From JAUSIF01 sp040901465 (GTDB lineage: Bacteria > Pseudomonadota > Alphaproteobacteria > Rhizobiales > Xanthobacteraceae): a stretch of DNA of 64,000 nucleotides. Position numbers and translations under genes: made by a program. The stretch spans positions 193,142-257,141 of the forward strand of contig JBBDYN010000053.1 of assembly GCA_040901465.1 (NCBI GenBank), in the 5' to 3' direction. This document shows positions 25,763 through 35,646 of the stretch, in pieces; position 1 is the first letter of the stretch, and each line of letters begins with the position of its first letter. The notes under the pieces were generated by a model. It worked only from the letters and a program-made list of their open reading frames with translations, did no database searches and was not told the DNA's origin.

Positions 25763-27151
25763 TTACGAAATGCGTCGTAATCGCGCGGAATAAAAGCCGT
25801 CGCAGCCGGCGAACGCGGGATCGGGGTCGGGCAGATGGCAGGGCAGACTGCGCAGATCTCCAGCGCGCGAGACGAACGATTCCACTCTGCCAAGTTCTGC
25901 CGATGTGACGGGCACGCGCGCGAAGTCGGAATTGCGCGCGAGGAAGGATTCGATCTGCTGTTCGCCTTCCTCGGGCTCGAGCGAACAAGTGGCGTACACA
26001 AGAATACCGCCCGGCCGCGTGAGTAATGCCGCGCGGGCGAGAAGCCGCGTCTGCAAGGCAGCGAGCGTCGCGATGTCCTCAGCACGTTTCTGCCAGGGAA
26101 TGTCCGGATGGCGGCGGATCGTGCCCGTCGCCGAGCAGGGCGCGTCGAGCAGCACCGCATCGAAGAGTCCGCCGTTCCATGCTGTTGCATCGGCCACGAC
26201 GGTCTCGGCGGCAAGGCCGAGGCGCGCGAGATTTTGCTTGAGGCGTTTCAGGCGATTTTCCGAGCGATCCACGGCCACGACACGGGCGCCGGCAGCGGCC
26301 AATTGCGCGGTCTTGCCGCCCGGTGCCGCACAAAGGTCGGCGACCGAGAGCCCATCGACCGGGCCGAGAAGACGCACGGGCAAGCTCGCGGCGGCGTCCT
26401 GTACCCACCATGCGCCATCGTCGAAACCGGCAAGGGCGGTGACGGGACCGGCCCCTGCGAGTCGGATCGTACCGGTGGGAAGCAAGCGGGCGCCGAGGCG
26501 TTCGGCCCAAGCGGGCGCGTCCGATTTCGCCGTGAGGTCGAGCGGCGCTTCGATTCGATGCGCGGCAGCAATCGCGGCCGTGGTGTCCGCGCCATAAGTC
26601 TTGCGCCAGCGGTCGAGTAGCCAAAGGGGCGTATCGATCAGCGGATCGAGACGCGCGAGGCGTTCTTTTCCCTCGCGCGTGACGCGGCGCAGGACCGCGT
26701 TGGCGAGGCCAGCATAGCGCGCATTGCGCGGCTCAGACGCGAGACGCACCGAAAGATCGACGGCGGCGTGGTCGGGAACGTCAAGGAAAAGAATTTGCGC
26801 GGCGCCGAGCAAAAGCGCGGCTTCGACTTGCGGTGCGTCCTTTGGCGGACCGCTCCCGAGCATTTCGCCGACCAAGGCGCGCAACGTGCCAAGCCGGCGC
26901 AGCACCGTCGCCACCAGCATGCGCACGAGGGCGCGGTCGCGTTCGGACAGTTGCGTGAGGCCTTCGACGCCGCTTGCGGAATCGAGCACATCGGCGAGCG
27001 GCCTGCGACGATGCAGGATCGTCAAGAGTGCGTCGGCCGCGATCCTACGGCTGGCGAAGCCCTGGGCTTCGGCACTGCTCGCCTGCGGGCGCACGCGTGA
27101 CGAGGCGCGCTTTGTCCTTCCAGCGGGTGTTGTTCGCGCGCGTTTGGCCAT
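25763..27151 (-). CDS. rsmB: 16S rRNA (cytosine-967-C5)-methyltransferase RsmB-type
   Basis: This 462-residue protein has an N-terminal NusB-like RNA-binding domain (about 30-165, RRIAADALLTILHRRRPLADVL) and a C-terminal SAM-dependent m5C methyltransferase domain. The domain shows VADLCAAPGGKTAQLAAAGA (SAM motif I), LLDAPCSATGTIRRHPD (the PCS motif with one catalytic Cys) and ILVYATCSLEPEEGE (the TCS motif with the second Cys). Both cysteines are present, so it should be active. It modifies C967 of 16S rRNA in E. coli. I use the ATG at 27151, and a GTG one codon upstream is possible. htpX ends 57 bp upstream. Confidence 0.93.
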   Translation of the reverse strand: MAKRARTTPAGRTKRASSRVRPQASSAEAQGFASRRIAADALLTILHRRRPLADVLDSASGVEGLTQLSERDRALVRMLVATVLRRLGTLRALVGEMLGSGPPKDAPQVEAALLLGAAQILFLDVPDHAAVDLSVRLASEPRNARYAGLANAVLRRVTREGKERLARLDPLIDTPLWLLDRWRKTYGADTTAAIAAAHRIEAPLDLTAKSDAPAWAERLGARLLPTGTIRLAGAGPVTALAGFDDGAWWVQDAAASLPVRLLGPVDGLSVADLCAAPGGKTAQLAAAGARVVAVDRSENRLKRLKQNLARLGLAAETVVADATAWNGGLFDAVLLDAPCSATGTIRRHPDIPWQKRAEDIATLAALQTRLLARAALLTRPGGILVYATCSLEPEEGEQQIESFLARNSDFARVPVTSAELGRVESFVSRAGDLRSLPCHLPDPDPAFAGCDGFYSARLRRIS

Positions 27152-27208
27152 CACGCCGCGTTGCTACGCGAGCAGAGGGCGCGGGTCAAAACGCGGAAAA
27201 TAATTCGG

Positions 27209-28129
27209 TCAGCTCCACGGACGGCGGCGTGATGCCCACGGGCCGGATCCACCGGTAGCGGCGCCGAAGTCGGGCGCGGCGGAAGCGCCCATTTCGCGCT
27301 CCAGTTCCTCGAGCGCGGCAATGCGATTTTCCATCGCAGGATGCGTGGAAAAAAGATTGTCCATGCGCTCGCCCGAGAGCGGATTGACGATGAAGAGATG
27401 CGCGGTCGCCGGATTCGCCTCGGCCGCCGGATTGGGAATCCGGTGCGCCGCGTTGGCAAGCTTGGCGAGCGCGGAGGCGAGCCAGCGCGGGCGGCCGACG
27501 ATTTGCGCGCCCAGGCGGTCGGCTTGGTACTCGCGCGAGCGGCTGATCGCCATCTGCACGACCATGGCGGCGAGCGGCGCGAAAATCACGAGCGCGATCG
27601 TGCCGATGGCGCCGAGCGGATTGTTGCTGCGGTTGCCGCCGAAGAAAAAGCCGAACTGAGCCAACATCGAGATCGCGCCCGCGATTGTCGCGGTGATCGT
27701 CATGATCAGCGTGTCGCGATTCCTGACGTGGGCGAGTTCGTGGGCGATCACGCCGGCAACTTCCTCGCGGCTCAACGTGTTGAGGAGACCAGTGGTCGCC
27801 GCGACCGCGGCGTTCTGCGGATTGCGGCCGGTGGCGAATGCATTCGGCTGCGGATTGTCCATGAGGTAGAGGCGCGGCATGGGGAGCCCGGCGCGGCCCG
27901 CCAGCTCGCGCACGATGCCGACCAGTTCGGGGGCGGCGGTTTCGTCCACCTCGCGCGCGCCGTGCATGCGCAGGACGAGCTTGTCGGAATTCCAATAGGC
28001 AAAGATGTTCATCCCGCCTGCGACCAGGAGTGCGATCAGCATGCCGGCCTCGCCGCCGATCATGAAGCCCACGCCCATGAACAGCGCGGTCATGCCGGCG
28101 AGCAGGATGGCGGTCTTGAAATAGTTCAT
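27209..28129 (-). CDS. htpX: Zinc metalloprotease HtpX
   Basis: This 306-residue membrane-bound M48 peptidase removes damaged inner-membrane proteins. Two N-terminal membrane segments (TAILLAGMTALFMGVGFMIG and the next) are followed by the HExxH motif VIAHELAHVRNRD at about residue 130, with the third zinc ligand Glu in SREYQADRLGA, and two more membrane segments between (IAGAISMLAQFGFFFGG, IALVIFAPLAAMVV). The ATG at 28129 has a GGAGGA ribosome binding site. The open frame upstream is the antisense of the DUF1674 gene. It is divergent from that gene, with a 121-bp space for promoters. Confidence 0.95.
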   Translation of the reverse strand: MNYFKTAILLAGMTALFMGVGFMIGGEAGMLIALLVAGGMNIFAYWNSDKLVLRMHGAREVDETAAPELVGIVRELAGRAGLPMPRLYLMDNPQPNAFATGRNPQNAAVAATTGLLNTLSREEVAGVIAHELAHVRNRDTLIMTITATIAGAISMLAQFGFFFGGNRSNNPLGAIGTIALVIFAPLAAMVVQMAISRSREYQADRLGAQIVGRPRWLASALAKLANAAHRIPNPAAEANPATAHLFIVNPLSGERMDNLFSTHPAMENRIAALEELEREMGASAAPDFGAATGGSGPWASRRRPWS

Positions 28130-28250
28130 CGAATCCTCCGGATCGACCGGCCTAAGCCGCCCCATGCGAAAAGATGGGTTCGCGCCGCTTCCAACGCAAG
28201 GCGCGCACAAGCGGCTTGACCGCGCGCCGCGGCGGGTGTTCGAAAGCGCC

Positions 28251-28472
28251 ATGGAAAAGCCGCTTAAGACAACAGGACCGCAAGGCAAGCTGCGGGCGGG
28301 GAAGCCGCTCACCCCGGCGGCCGAACGCGCGCTTGCCGAAGCGGCTGCGCGCCGCGCAGAGATCGACGCGCGCGCCCAATCGATGCCGAAGGAGCATGGC
28401 GGTCGCAAAGGCCCGGAGCCGATCCGCTACGGCGACTGGGAGATCAAGGGGATCGCGAGCGATTTCTCCTGA
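28251..28472 (+). CDS. DUF1674 (SdhAF4-like) small protein
   Basis: This 73-residue protein ends with the DUF1674 signature GRKGPEPIRYGDWEIKGIASDF. The mitochondrial member SdhAF4 helps flavinylated SdhA assemble with SdhB in succinate dehydrogenase, so a similar chaperone role is plausible. The sdh genes are not in this window. The frame is also open from an ATG at 28164, which would add 29 residues. I prefer 28251 because homologues usually begin just before an Ala/Arg-rich helix like PAAERALAEAAARRAE. The extensin-family gene follows 12 bp later. Confidence 0.82.
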   Translation: MEKPLKTTGPQGKLRAGKPLTPAAERALAEAAARRAEIDARAQSMPKEHGGRKGPEPIRYGDWEIKGIASDFS

Positions 28473-28484
28473 TCGCTGGACGCT

Positions 28485-29165
28485 GTGAATAAAGCAATTC
28501 GCGGCGCCATGCTTGCGATCCTGCTCGCGGTCGCGGGCGGGATCATTGCCCTGCCGTTCATGGACTACATCGCGCCGTTCGATCTCGAACGGCCGCCGAA
28601 TTTTCTCACCAGGCTGCATCTGCAATTGCTCGAGCGCGCGCCGGAACGCTGCTACGCCGCGCTCGACCGCGCGAAGATCAGCTACCGTCGCGCGCCACCT
28701 TTGCATCATGAAAGCGGCTGCGGTTACGACGACGCGGTTTGGCTCGATCGATCGGAGATCGAGCACGGCAGCCGCATCCTGCTGCGCTGTCCGGCGATGC
28801 TCGGGCTGCTTCTGTGGGAGCGGCACGTGCTGGCGCCGGCGGCGGAACAGCATTTCAATCGCAAGCTCGCCTCGCTCCGGCATCTCGGGACGTACTCGTG
28901 CCGCGGCATCCGTGAGGGAAAGCGCGGGTCGCTCAGCCAACACGCATTTGCGAACGCGATCGATGTTGCGGGCTTCACGGTCGCAGGCGAGCCGGGCATG
29001 ACGGTCGGGGGCGACTGGAAAAGCGATGGTGAAAAGGGCGCATTCCTGCGGGTGGTGCGCGACGGAGCGTGTCGCATCTTTGGAGTTGTGCTGTCGCCTG
29101 ATCACGACCGCAACCACGCCAACCACTTTCATCTCGACATGAGCTGGCTGAGCGTCTGCCGGTGA
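28485..29165 (+). CDS. Extensin-like family protein (D,D-peptidase-fold)
   Basis: This 226-residue protein has a GTG start and an N-terminal membrane anchor or uncleaved signal (AMLAILLAVAGGIIALPF). The rest is the extensin-like C-terminal domain found in many alphaproteobacteria, despite the plant-derived name. Key residues are the Cys pairs (ERCYAAL, ESGCGYDD, YSCRGIR), the zinc-like site SLSQHAFANAIDVAGF and the terminal HANHFHLDMSW. The His/Asp pattern resembles M15 D-Ala-D-Ala peptidases, so a peptidoglycan role in the periplasm is likely. It lies 12 bp after the DUF1674 gene. Confidence 0.86.
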   Translation: MNKAIRGAMLAILLAVAGGIIALPFMDYIAPFDLERPPNFLTRLHLQLLERAPERCYAALDRAKISYRRAPPLHHESGCGYDDAVWLDRSEIEHGSRILLRCPAMLGLLLWERHVLAPAAEQHFNRKLASLRHLGTYSCRGIREGKRGSLSQHAFANAIDVAGFTVAGEPGMTVGGDWKSDGEKGAFLRVVRDGACRIFGVVLSPDHDRNHANHFHLDMSWLSVCR

Positions 29166-29220
29166 GGACGGCACGTGAAACAATTTTGTATAGTCGGGAG
29201 AAAGTCCAGAGGGGGAGACG

Positions 29221-29943
29221 ATGGCCAGGGGCAGGACGACGTTCGTACTCATTCACGGCGCTTGGGGCGGAGGGTGGAATTATCAGCGCGTGGCCGAAAG
29301 TCTGCGCGCGCAAGGCCACGTCGTCTATGCGCCGAGCCTGACGGGCTGCGGCGAGCGCGCTCACCTCTTCAGTGGCGCCGTCAATCTCTCGATGCACATC
29401 CAGGACGTCATCAACATCTTCAAGTACGAGAGCATCGAGCGCGCGGTGCTCGTGGGCCACTCCTACGGCGGCATGGTGATCACGGGCACCGCCGATCGCA
29501 TTCCGGAAAAGATTTCCGCGCTCGTATATCTCGACGCGTTCCTGCCGGAAAACGGCCAATCGATTTGGGACATCAATATCCCGGCGAATACCGCCCGCTA
29601 TCTCGCGAGCGCGGGCGGCCACGGCGGCTATTCAATCCCGGCGCCGGCGGCCTCGTTCTGGAACCTGAACGCGGCAGATGTGCCACTCTACGAGCAACTC
29701 ACCGGACCGCATCCGCTGCCGTGTTTCACGGAGCGCGTGAAGCTTTCCGGCGCAGGTGCGTCGATCGGGAAACGAATTTACGTCTGGGCGACGGAGCTCG
29801 GTCGGCCGAGCCCGTTCAAGCAATTCTACGATAGGTGCAAGGCCGATGCGGCGTGGGAGACGCACGCACTTGCGTGCGGGCACGAGGTGATGCTGGACAT
29901 GCCGGAACGCACCACCGAAATTTTATTGGGTGCCGCTTCGTAA
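29221..29943 (+). CDS. Alpha/beta-fold hydrolase (hydroxynitrile lyase/esterase-like)
   Basis: This 240-residue serine hydrolase contains FVLIHGAWGGGWNYQRVAE (oxyanion HG region), PSLTGCGERAHL, and the nucleophile elbow VLVGHSYGGMVITG with Ser at about residue 81. The catalytic His is probably in ALACGHEVMLDMPE near the C-terminus. The short, cap-less layout resembles the plant hydroxynitrile lyase/methylesterase group and its many bacterial relatives. The substrate cannot be predicted. The ATG at 29221 has a strong AGAGGGGGAG ribosome binding site. The gene ends 2 bp from the convergent L,D-transpeptidase gene. Confidence 0.85.
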   Translation: MARGRTTFVLIHGAWGGGWNYQRVAESLRAQGHVVYAPSLTGCGERAHLFSGAVNLSMHIQDVINIFKYESIERAVLVGHSYGGMVITGTADRIPEKISALVYLDAFLPENGQSIWDINIPANTARYLASAGGHGGYSIPAPAASFWNLNAADVPLYEQLTGPHPLPCFTERVKLSGAGASIGKRIYVWATELGRPSPFKQFYDRCKADAAWETHALACGHEVMLDMPERTTEILLGAAS

Positions 29944-29945
29944 CA

Positions 29946-30452
29946 TCACTGCACGATCATAACAGACGTTCCAACTCCGACGCGTCCATACAGATCGACG
30001 ACGTCGTTGTTGTACATCCGAAAGCAACCGTAGGAGACAAATCCGCCGACTGAGCCTGGCACGTTGGTGCCGTGGATCGCGTACTCGCCGCCCGAGAGCG
30101 TGAGTGCCGCGGCCCCCATCGGATTGCGTGCGGTGCCGCCCGGAATGACGTCCGGCAGTCGCGGATTGTCGCGCTTTACCTCGGCCGGCGGCGACCAGGC
30201 GGGCTTCAAGTATTTCCCGGTGATGCGGGACTGGCCGAACCATTGCTTGCCGGAGCGGCCGACGCCGACGGGATAGCGCACCGCGCGTCCGTCGCCGAGC
30301 ACGTAGTAAAGCCGGCGTTCGCTCGTCTTGATGACGATCGTGCCGGCTGAATATCCGTCGAAGCGTACTGTTTCCCGAGCCCAAAGCTGTGACGCGGCGA
30401 GCAACGTAAAGCACAGGGCCAAGGCAGCCCGACACGCCGAACGCATACGCAT
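29946..30452 (-). CDS. L,D-transpeptidase (YkuD domain)
   Basis: This 168-residue secreted protein has a signal peptide (MRMRSACRAALALCFTLLAA, cleavage probably after LWA). It consists of one YkuD domain, with TIVIKTSERRLYYVLGDGRA at the start and the active site HGTNVPGSVGGFVSYGCFRM carrying the conserved His and catalytic Cys. Such enzymes make 3-3 peptidoglycan cross-links or attach outer-membrane proteins to the wall, and rhizobia carry many copies. The ATG at 30452 has GGGGG upstream, and the frame further upstream lacks signal features. It lies 88 bp after the acs stop on the same strand. Confidence 0.9.
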   Translation of the reverse strand: MRMRSACRAALALCFTLLAASQLWARETVRFDGYSAGTIVIKTSERRLYYVLGDGRAVRYPVGVGRSGKQWFGQSRITGKYLKPAWSPPAEVKRDNPRLPDVIPGGTARNPMGAAALTLSGGEYAIHGTNVPGSVGGFVSYGCFRMYNNDVVDLYGRVGVGTSVMIVQ

Positions 30453-30540
30453 TACACGCCCCCAAAATGACCGGCGAGCCGGCCTCTTCTCGCCCGATGT
30501 TACAAAACGACCTGCCGCGTCTTCCGTTCCCACTCCTTCG

Positions 30541-32487
<1,947 letters not shown>

Positions 32488-32557
32488 CGAGCTCCTCCCT
32501 TGCTTCCCCGTGGGGGCCGGCTCGGGCCGGCCTCGCATTTGTTTTCAATCCCAAGGC

Positions 32558-32586
32558 ATTATGCGAAAGCGCGGCTGGCACGACAA
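32558..32586 (-). promoter_or_regulatory. Candidate sigma-70 promoter for acs
   Basis: On the minus strand TTGTCG and CATAAT are separated by exactly 17 bp. The -10 matches TATAAT at 5 of 6 positions and the -35 matches TTGACA at 4. The transcript would begin near 32550 and have a leader of about 63 nt containing a GGCCGGC/GCCGGCC hairpin (32513-32532) close to the ribosome binding site. Confidence 0.5.
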
Positions 32587-32637
32587 GGCAAGCGTCGGTT
32601 CGACTTTGGTTGGCTGGGGCGGTGCAATCTCGGCCGC

Positions 32638-33063
32638 TCACACGCCGAAGGCGCCGATCACAGCGCCCATGATCACGAGCACCCCGAGCCAATGGCCGGA
32701 GTCGATCACGGTCAGCATCGGCTTGCGGCCGCCGAAGCTGTAATTGACCGCGAGCGTCGTGACGACGAAGCCGAGCCAGGAGAAGGCGCCGGAGATGATG
32801 CCGCTGCGGATCGTCACCGGACCCATATGCCCGATCAGCCCCGCCAGCACCCAGGCCATGATCAGGTTGGCGATGATCGCAATCACGAACGGCAGCTTGC
32901 TCGGATTGAGCTCGCCCCTCATGTGTCGGGCCTGCTCCTCTGGCGTCCAGCCGACCGCGTTCATCCAGGGCTTTGACAGCGTCACGTAATAGACGGCGCC
33001 GAAGCCGAAGCCGGCGAGCGCCGCGATGAACACGGCGAGATAATTGATGCCAGCGAAGGTCAT
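32638..33063 (-). CDS. DUF1761 family membrane protein
   Basis: This 141-residue protein has about four hydrophobic helices (YLAVFIAALAGFGFGAVYYV, FVIAIIANLIMAWVLAGLIG, IISGAFSWLGFVVTTLAV, WLGVLVIMGAVIGAFGV) and the DUF1761 features SKPWMNAVGW and YSFGGRKPML. Its function is unknown. The ATG at 33063 has a GGAG at a suitable distance and is preferred over one 18 bp upstream. It is 31 bp downstream of the EVE gene, so it may end a tsaD-gpsA-EVE-DUF1761 transcript. Confidence 0.82.
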   Translation of the reverse strand: MTFAGINYLAVFIAALAGFGFGAVYYVTLSKPWMNAVGWTPEEQARHMRGELNPSKLPFVIAIIANLIMAWVLAGLIGHMGPVTIRSGIISGAFSWLGFVVTTLAVNYSFGGRKPMLTVIDSGHWLGVLVIMGAVIGAFGV

Positions 33064-33094
33064 GCTCCACTCCTCGCGCAAGGATCGGTGAAGT

Positions 33095-33517
33095 TCAGCC
33101 GGCCTTATAGCCGCCCAGGCGGCAGACCATAGCCCATTCCGCGGCGCTGACCGGCTGTACCGACAGCCGTGAATTGTTGAGCAACACCATCTTGGCGAGA
33201 CCTTTCTCGGCCTTGCACATGGCGAGCGTGACGGGGACCGGAAACGGTGCCACGGCCTTGACGTCGACGGCGACGAAGGCGCCGCTCTTGTCGGTCGGAT
33301 CAGGGCGGTGCTCGCCGATCACCTCGGTGATGCCCATGACCTGCTTCTCGTCGCCTGAATGATAAAGGAATGCGCGGTCGCCGCGTTTCATCTTCATCAG
33401 GTTTTGTTTCGCCTGATGATTGCGCACGCCTTCCCAGGCCGTGCCTTTTGCGCCGGTCTTGACTTGATCATCCCAGGACCAGGTTGAGGCTTCGGTCTTG
33501 ATCAGCCAGTACGCCAT
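33095..33517 (-). CDS. EVE domain-containing protein
   Basis: This 140-residue protein consists of a single EVE domain, a PUA-like fold that binds modified bases in DNA or RNA. Family marks are WLIKTEASTWSWDDQ, TAWEGVRNHQAKQNLMKMKRGD, AFLYHSGDEKQVMGI and LLNNSRLSVQPVS. Stand-alone EVE proteins (thymocyte nuclear protein 1 in animals) may read modified cytosine or help tRNA modification, and the bacterial role is not settled. The gene ends only 5 bp after the gpsA start region (gpsA stop at 33523), so it is surely co-transcribed with gpsA and tsaD, itself a tRNA-modifying enzyme. Confidence 0.92.
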   Translation of the reverse strand: MAYWLIKTEASTWSWDDQVKTGAKGTAWEGVRNHQAKQNLMKMKRGDRAFLYHSGDEKQVMGITEVIGEHRPDPTDKSGAFVAVDVKAVAPFPVPVTLAMCKAEKGLAKMVLLNNSRLSVQPVSAAEWAMVCRLGGYKAG

Positions 33518-33522
33518 TGCTG

Positions 33523-34515
33523 TTATGCCTCCGCGCCCATGGGCCGCGACAAAAGCTGGGCGATCGCATCATCGACCCCGAGCCGGCCCGCGAGCACGTC
33601 GTCGACGGCCTGGGCGATCGGCATGTCGATCTGCTTTGCGCGCGCCATCTCGACCAGCACCGATGCCGTAAACGCGCCCTCGGCGAGCTTGCCGGCGCCT
33701 GCTTCCGACGGCGCCGTGCCAGCGCCGAGCGCGACTCCGAGGGAGTAGTTGCGCGATTGCGGCGAGGTCGAGGTCAAGATCAGGTCACCGAGGCCGGAGA
33801 GCCCGGTGAGGGTCTCGGGCTTCGCACCGTAAGCGCGGCCGAAGCGAATCAGTTCCCCGAATCCGCGCGTCGTGAGCGCGGCCTGCGCGCTCGGGCCGAG
33901 CTTACGGCCGACGACGATGCCCGCCGCGATGGCGAGCACGTTCTTGGCTGCGCCGCCGATCTCGACGCCGCGTACGTCGGTGGAATGATAGACGCGGAAG
34001 GTCGGCGAGCGCAGCGCTTCGGCAAGCTCGGCCGCAAGCGCCTCGTCCTCGGCGGCGAGGGCGACGGCGGTCGGAAGGCCGCGCGCCACATCGCCTGCGA
34101 AGCTTGGGCCGGACAAGACCGCGGGCCGGCCCTTCGGCGCGGCCTCGGTCAGCATTTGGGTGACGAAGCGGCCCGTGCCGCGCTCAATGCCCTTGGAGCA
34201 GGCGATGATCGGGACGGAAACGGGCAGGAGCGCCGCAAGCTGCTGCGCTAGCGCGCGCAGCGATTGAGCCGGAACCACAAAGAGCAGCGCGTCAGCTTGC
34301 GCGGCTTTCTCCAGTGAGGCGGTCGGCGTGACCTCGGGCGAAACCTTCACGCCCGGAAGATGCGCAGCGTTGGTTCCTTTCTGCGCGATCTCGTCGACGA
34401 CCTTGTGATCGCGCGCATAGAGCGTCACCGCGCGATGCGGGCGCGCGACCGCGTTCGCGAGCGCCGTGCCCCAGGCGCCGGCGCCGAGAATGCTGATGCG
34501 TTGAAAGCCCGCCAT
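33523..34515 (-). CDS. gpsA: Glycerol-3-phosphate dehydrogenase [NAD(P)+]
   Basis: This 330-residue enzyme reduces dihydroxyacetone phosphate to sn-glycerol-3-phosphate for phospholipid synthesis. The NAD(P)-binding motif is ISILGAGAWGTALANAVAR at the N-terminus. Further on are VPAQSLRALAQQL, ACSKGIERGTGRFV, LSGPSFAGDVARGLPTAV, GVEIGGAAKNVLAIAAGI with the catalytic Lys, and LTSTSPQSRNYSLGVALG. The length is typical (about 330). It begins 12 bp after the tsaD stop and is followed by EVE after 5 bp. The tsaD-gpsA pairing is common in alphaproteobacteria. Confidence 0.96.
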   Translation of the reverse strand: MAGFQRISILGAGAWGTALANAVARPHRAVTLYARDHKVVDEIAQKGTNAAHLPGVKVSPEVTPTASLEKAAQADALLFVVPAQSLRALAQQLAALLPVSVPIIACSKGIERGTGRFVTQMLTEAAPKGRPAVLSGPSFAGDVARGLPTAVALAAEDEALAAELAEALRSPTFRVYHSTDVRGVEIGGAAKNVLAIAAGIVVGRKLGPSAQAALTTRGFGELIRFGRAYGAKPETLTGLSGLGDLILTSTSPQSRNYSLGVALGAGTAPSEAGAGKLAEGAFTASVLVEMARAKQIDMPIAQAVDDVLAGRLGVDDAIAQLLSRPMGAEA

Positions 34516-34527
34516 GCGCGCTGCAGC

Positions 34528-35571
34528 TCACACCACGGCTGCGACTTGCCCGAGCGGCCAGCGCGCCCGCGGGCTCGTCTCGAGCCCGTCGACGAGGCCG
34601 CGCGCCAGGCGCTCAGCGCCGGCCCAAGCGATCATTGCGCCGTTGTCGGTGCAGAGCTCCGGCGGCGGCAGCATGAGCGGCGTCGCAGTTTCGGCTGAGA
34701 TCGCTTCGAGCGCGGCGCGGATCGTGCGGTTCGCGCCGACGCCGCCGGCGACCACCAGCGCGCGCGGCTTCCAGGCGCTATTGCGCAAGGTGCCGAGCGC
34801 CACGCGAATGCGATCGACGACGACGTCGACGATCGCCGCTTGGAAGCTTGCGCAGAGATCGGCGACGTTCTCGTCGCTCAAGGGCGCGATGCTCTCGGCC
34901 TCAATGCGCACGGCGGTCTTCAATCCGGAAAGGGAGAAATTCGGCTCGGGCCGGCCGATCATCGGGCGCGGCAGGCTGAAGCGCGTGGGATCGCCCATGG
35001 TCGCGCAACGCTCGACCTCCGGCCCGCCGGGATAGGGCAGGCCCAGCATTTTCGCGGTCTTGTCGAAAGCCTCGCCGATCGCGTCGTCGACCGTGCCGCC
35101 AATGAACCTGTAGCGGTCGATGTCCTCGACCGAGATCAACTGAGTGTGGCCGCCGGATACGAGGAGCAGGAGATAGGGAAAGCCGACGCGGTGGGTGAGA
35201 CGCACGGTGAGCGCATGGGCCTCAAGATGGTTCACGGCAAGGAGTGGCTTGCCGGTGACAAGCGCGATCGCCTTCGCGGTCGTGAGCCCAACGATGACGC
35301 CGCCGATGAGGCCCGGGCCGGCGGCGGCCGCGATGCCGTCGAGCTGGGAAAACCGCACGTCCGCCTGCTCCATGGCGCGGCGGATCACGCCGTCGAGAAG
35401 CTCGACGTGAGCGCGCGCGGCGATCTCCGGCACTACGCCGCCATAGTCCCGGTGTTCGGCGAACTGGGAATGAATGACGTTCGAGCGGATCTCGCCTTGG
35501 CCGTCGGCGTCGCGATAAACCACCGCCGCGGCCGTTTCGTCGCAGGTGGTTTCGATGCCCAAAATGAGCAT
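34528..35571 (-). CDS. tsaD: tRNA N6-adenosine threonylcarbamoyltransferase TsaD
   Basis: This 347-residue enzyme transfers threonylcarbamoyl to A37 of ANN-reading tRNAs, acting with TsaB, TsaC and TsaE. It starts MLILGIETTCDETAAAVV, has the metal-binding AVNHLEAHAL, the LLLVSGGHTQLI ATP loop, and GGVGANRTIRAALEA and CTDNGAMIAWAG near the end. The open frame continues upstream across hemC to 36918, but that part is antisense shadow, since TsaD proteins begin at this Met. It is divergent from hemC with 75 bp between the start codons, so their promoters must be adjacent or overlapping. Confidence 0.95.
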   Translation of the reverse strand: MLILGIETTCDETAAAVVYRDADGQGEIRSNVIHSQFAEHRDYGGVVPEIAARAHVELLDGVIRRAMEQADVRFSQLDGIAAAAGPGLIGGVIVGLTTAKAIALVTGKPLLAVNHLEAHALTVRLTHRVGFPYLLLLVSGGHTQLISVEDIDRYRFIGGTVDDAIGEAFDKTAKMLGLPYPGGPEVERCATMGDPTRFSLPRPMIGRPEPNFSLSGLKTAVRIEAESIAPLSDENVADLCASFQAAIVDVVVDRIRVALGTLRNSAWKPRALVVAGGVGANRTIRAALEAISAETATPLMLPPPELCTDNGAMIAWAGAERLARGLVDGLETSPRARWPLGQVAAVV

Positions 35572-35646
35572 ACCGCAAGGCTCCCCAAACGCTTCGCGCG
35601 AGGCAGGCCATAGCAGGATTTCCGATTCCCGCCCATCCATGTTGGT

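Noticed and set aside
24185..25780. 531-residue plus-strand frame opposite the heparinase-like gene
   Set aside because: It shows no motif and its composition matches the antisense of the heparinase-family protein.
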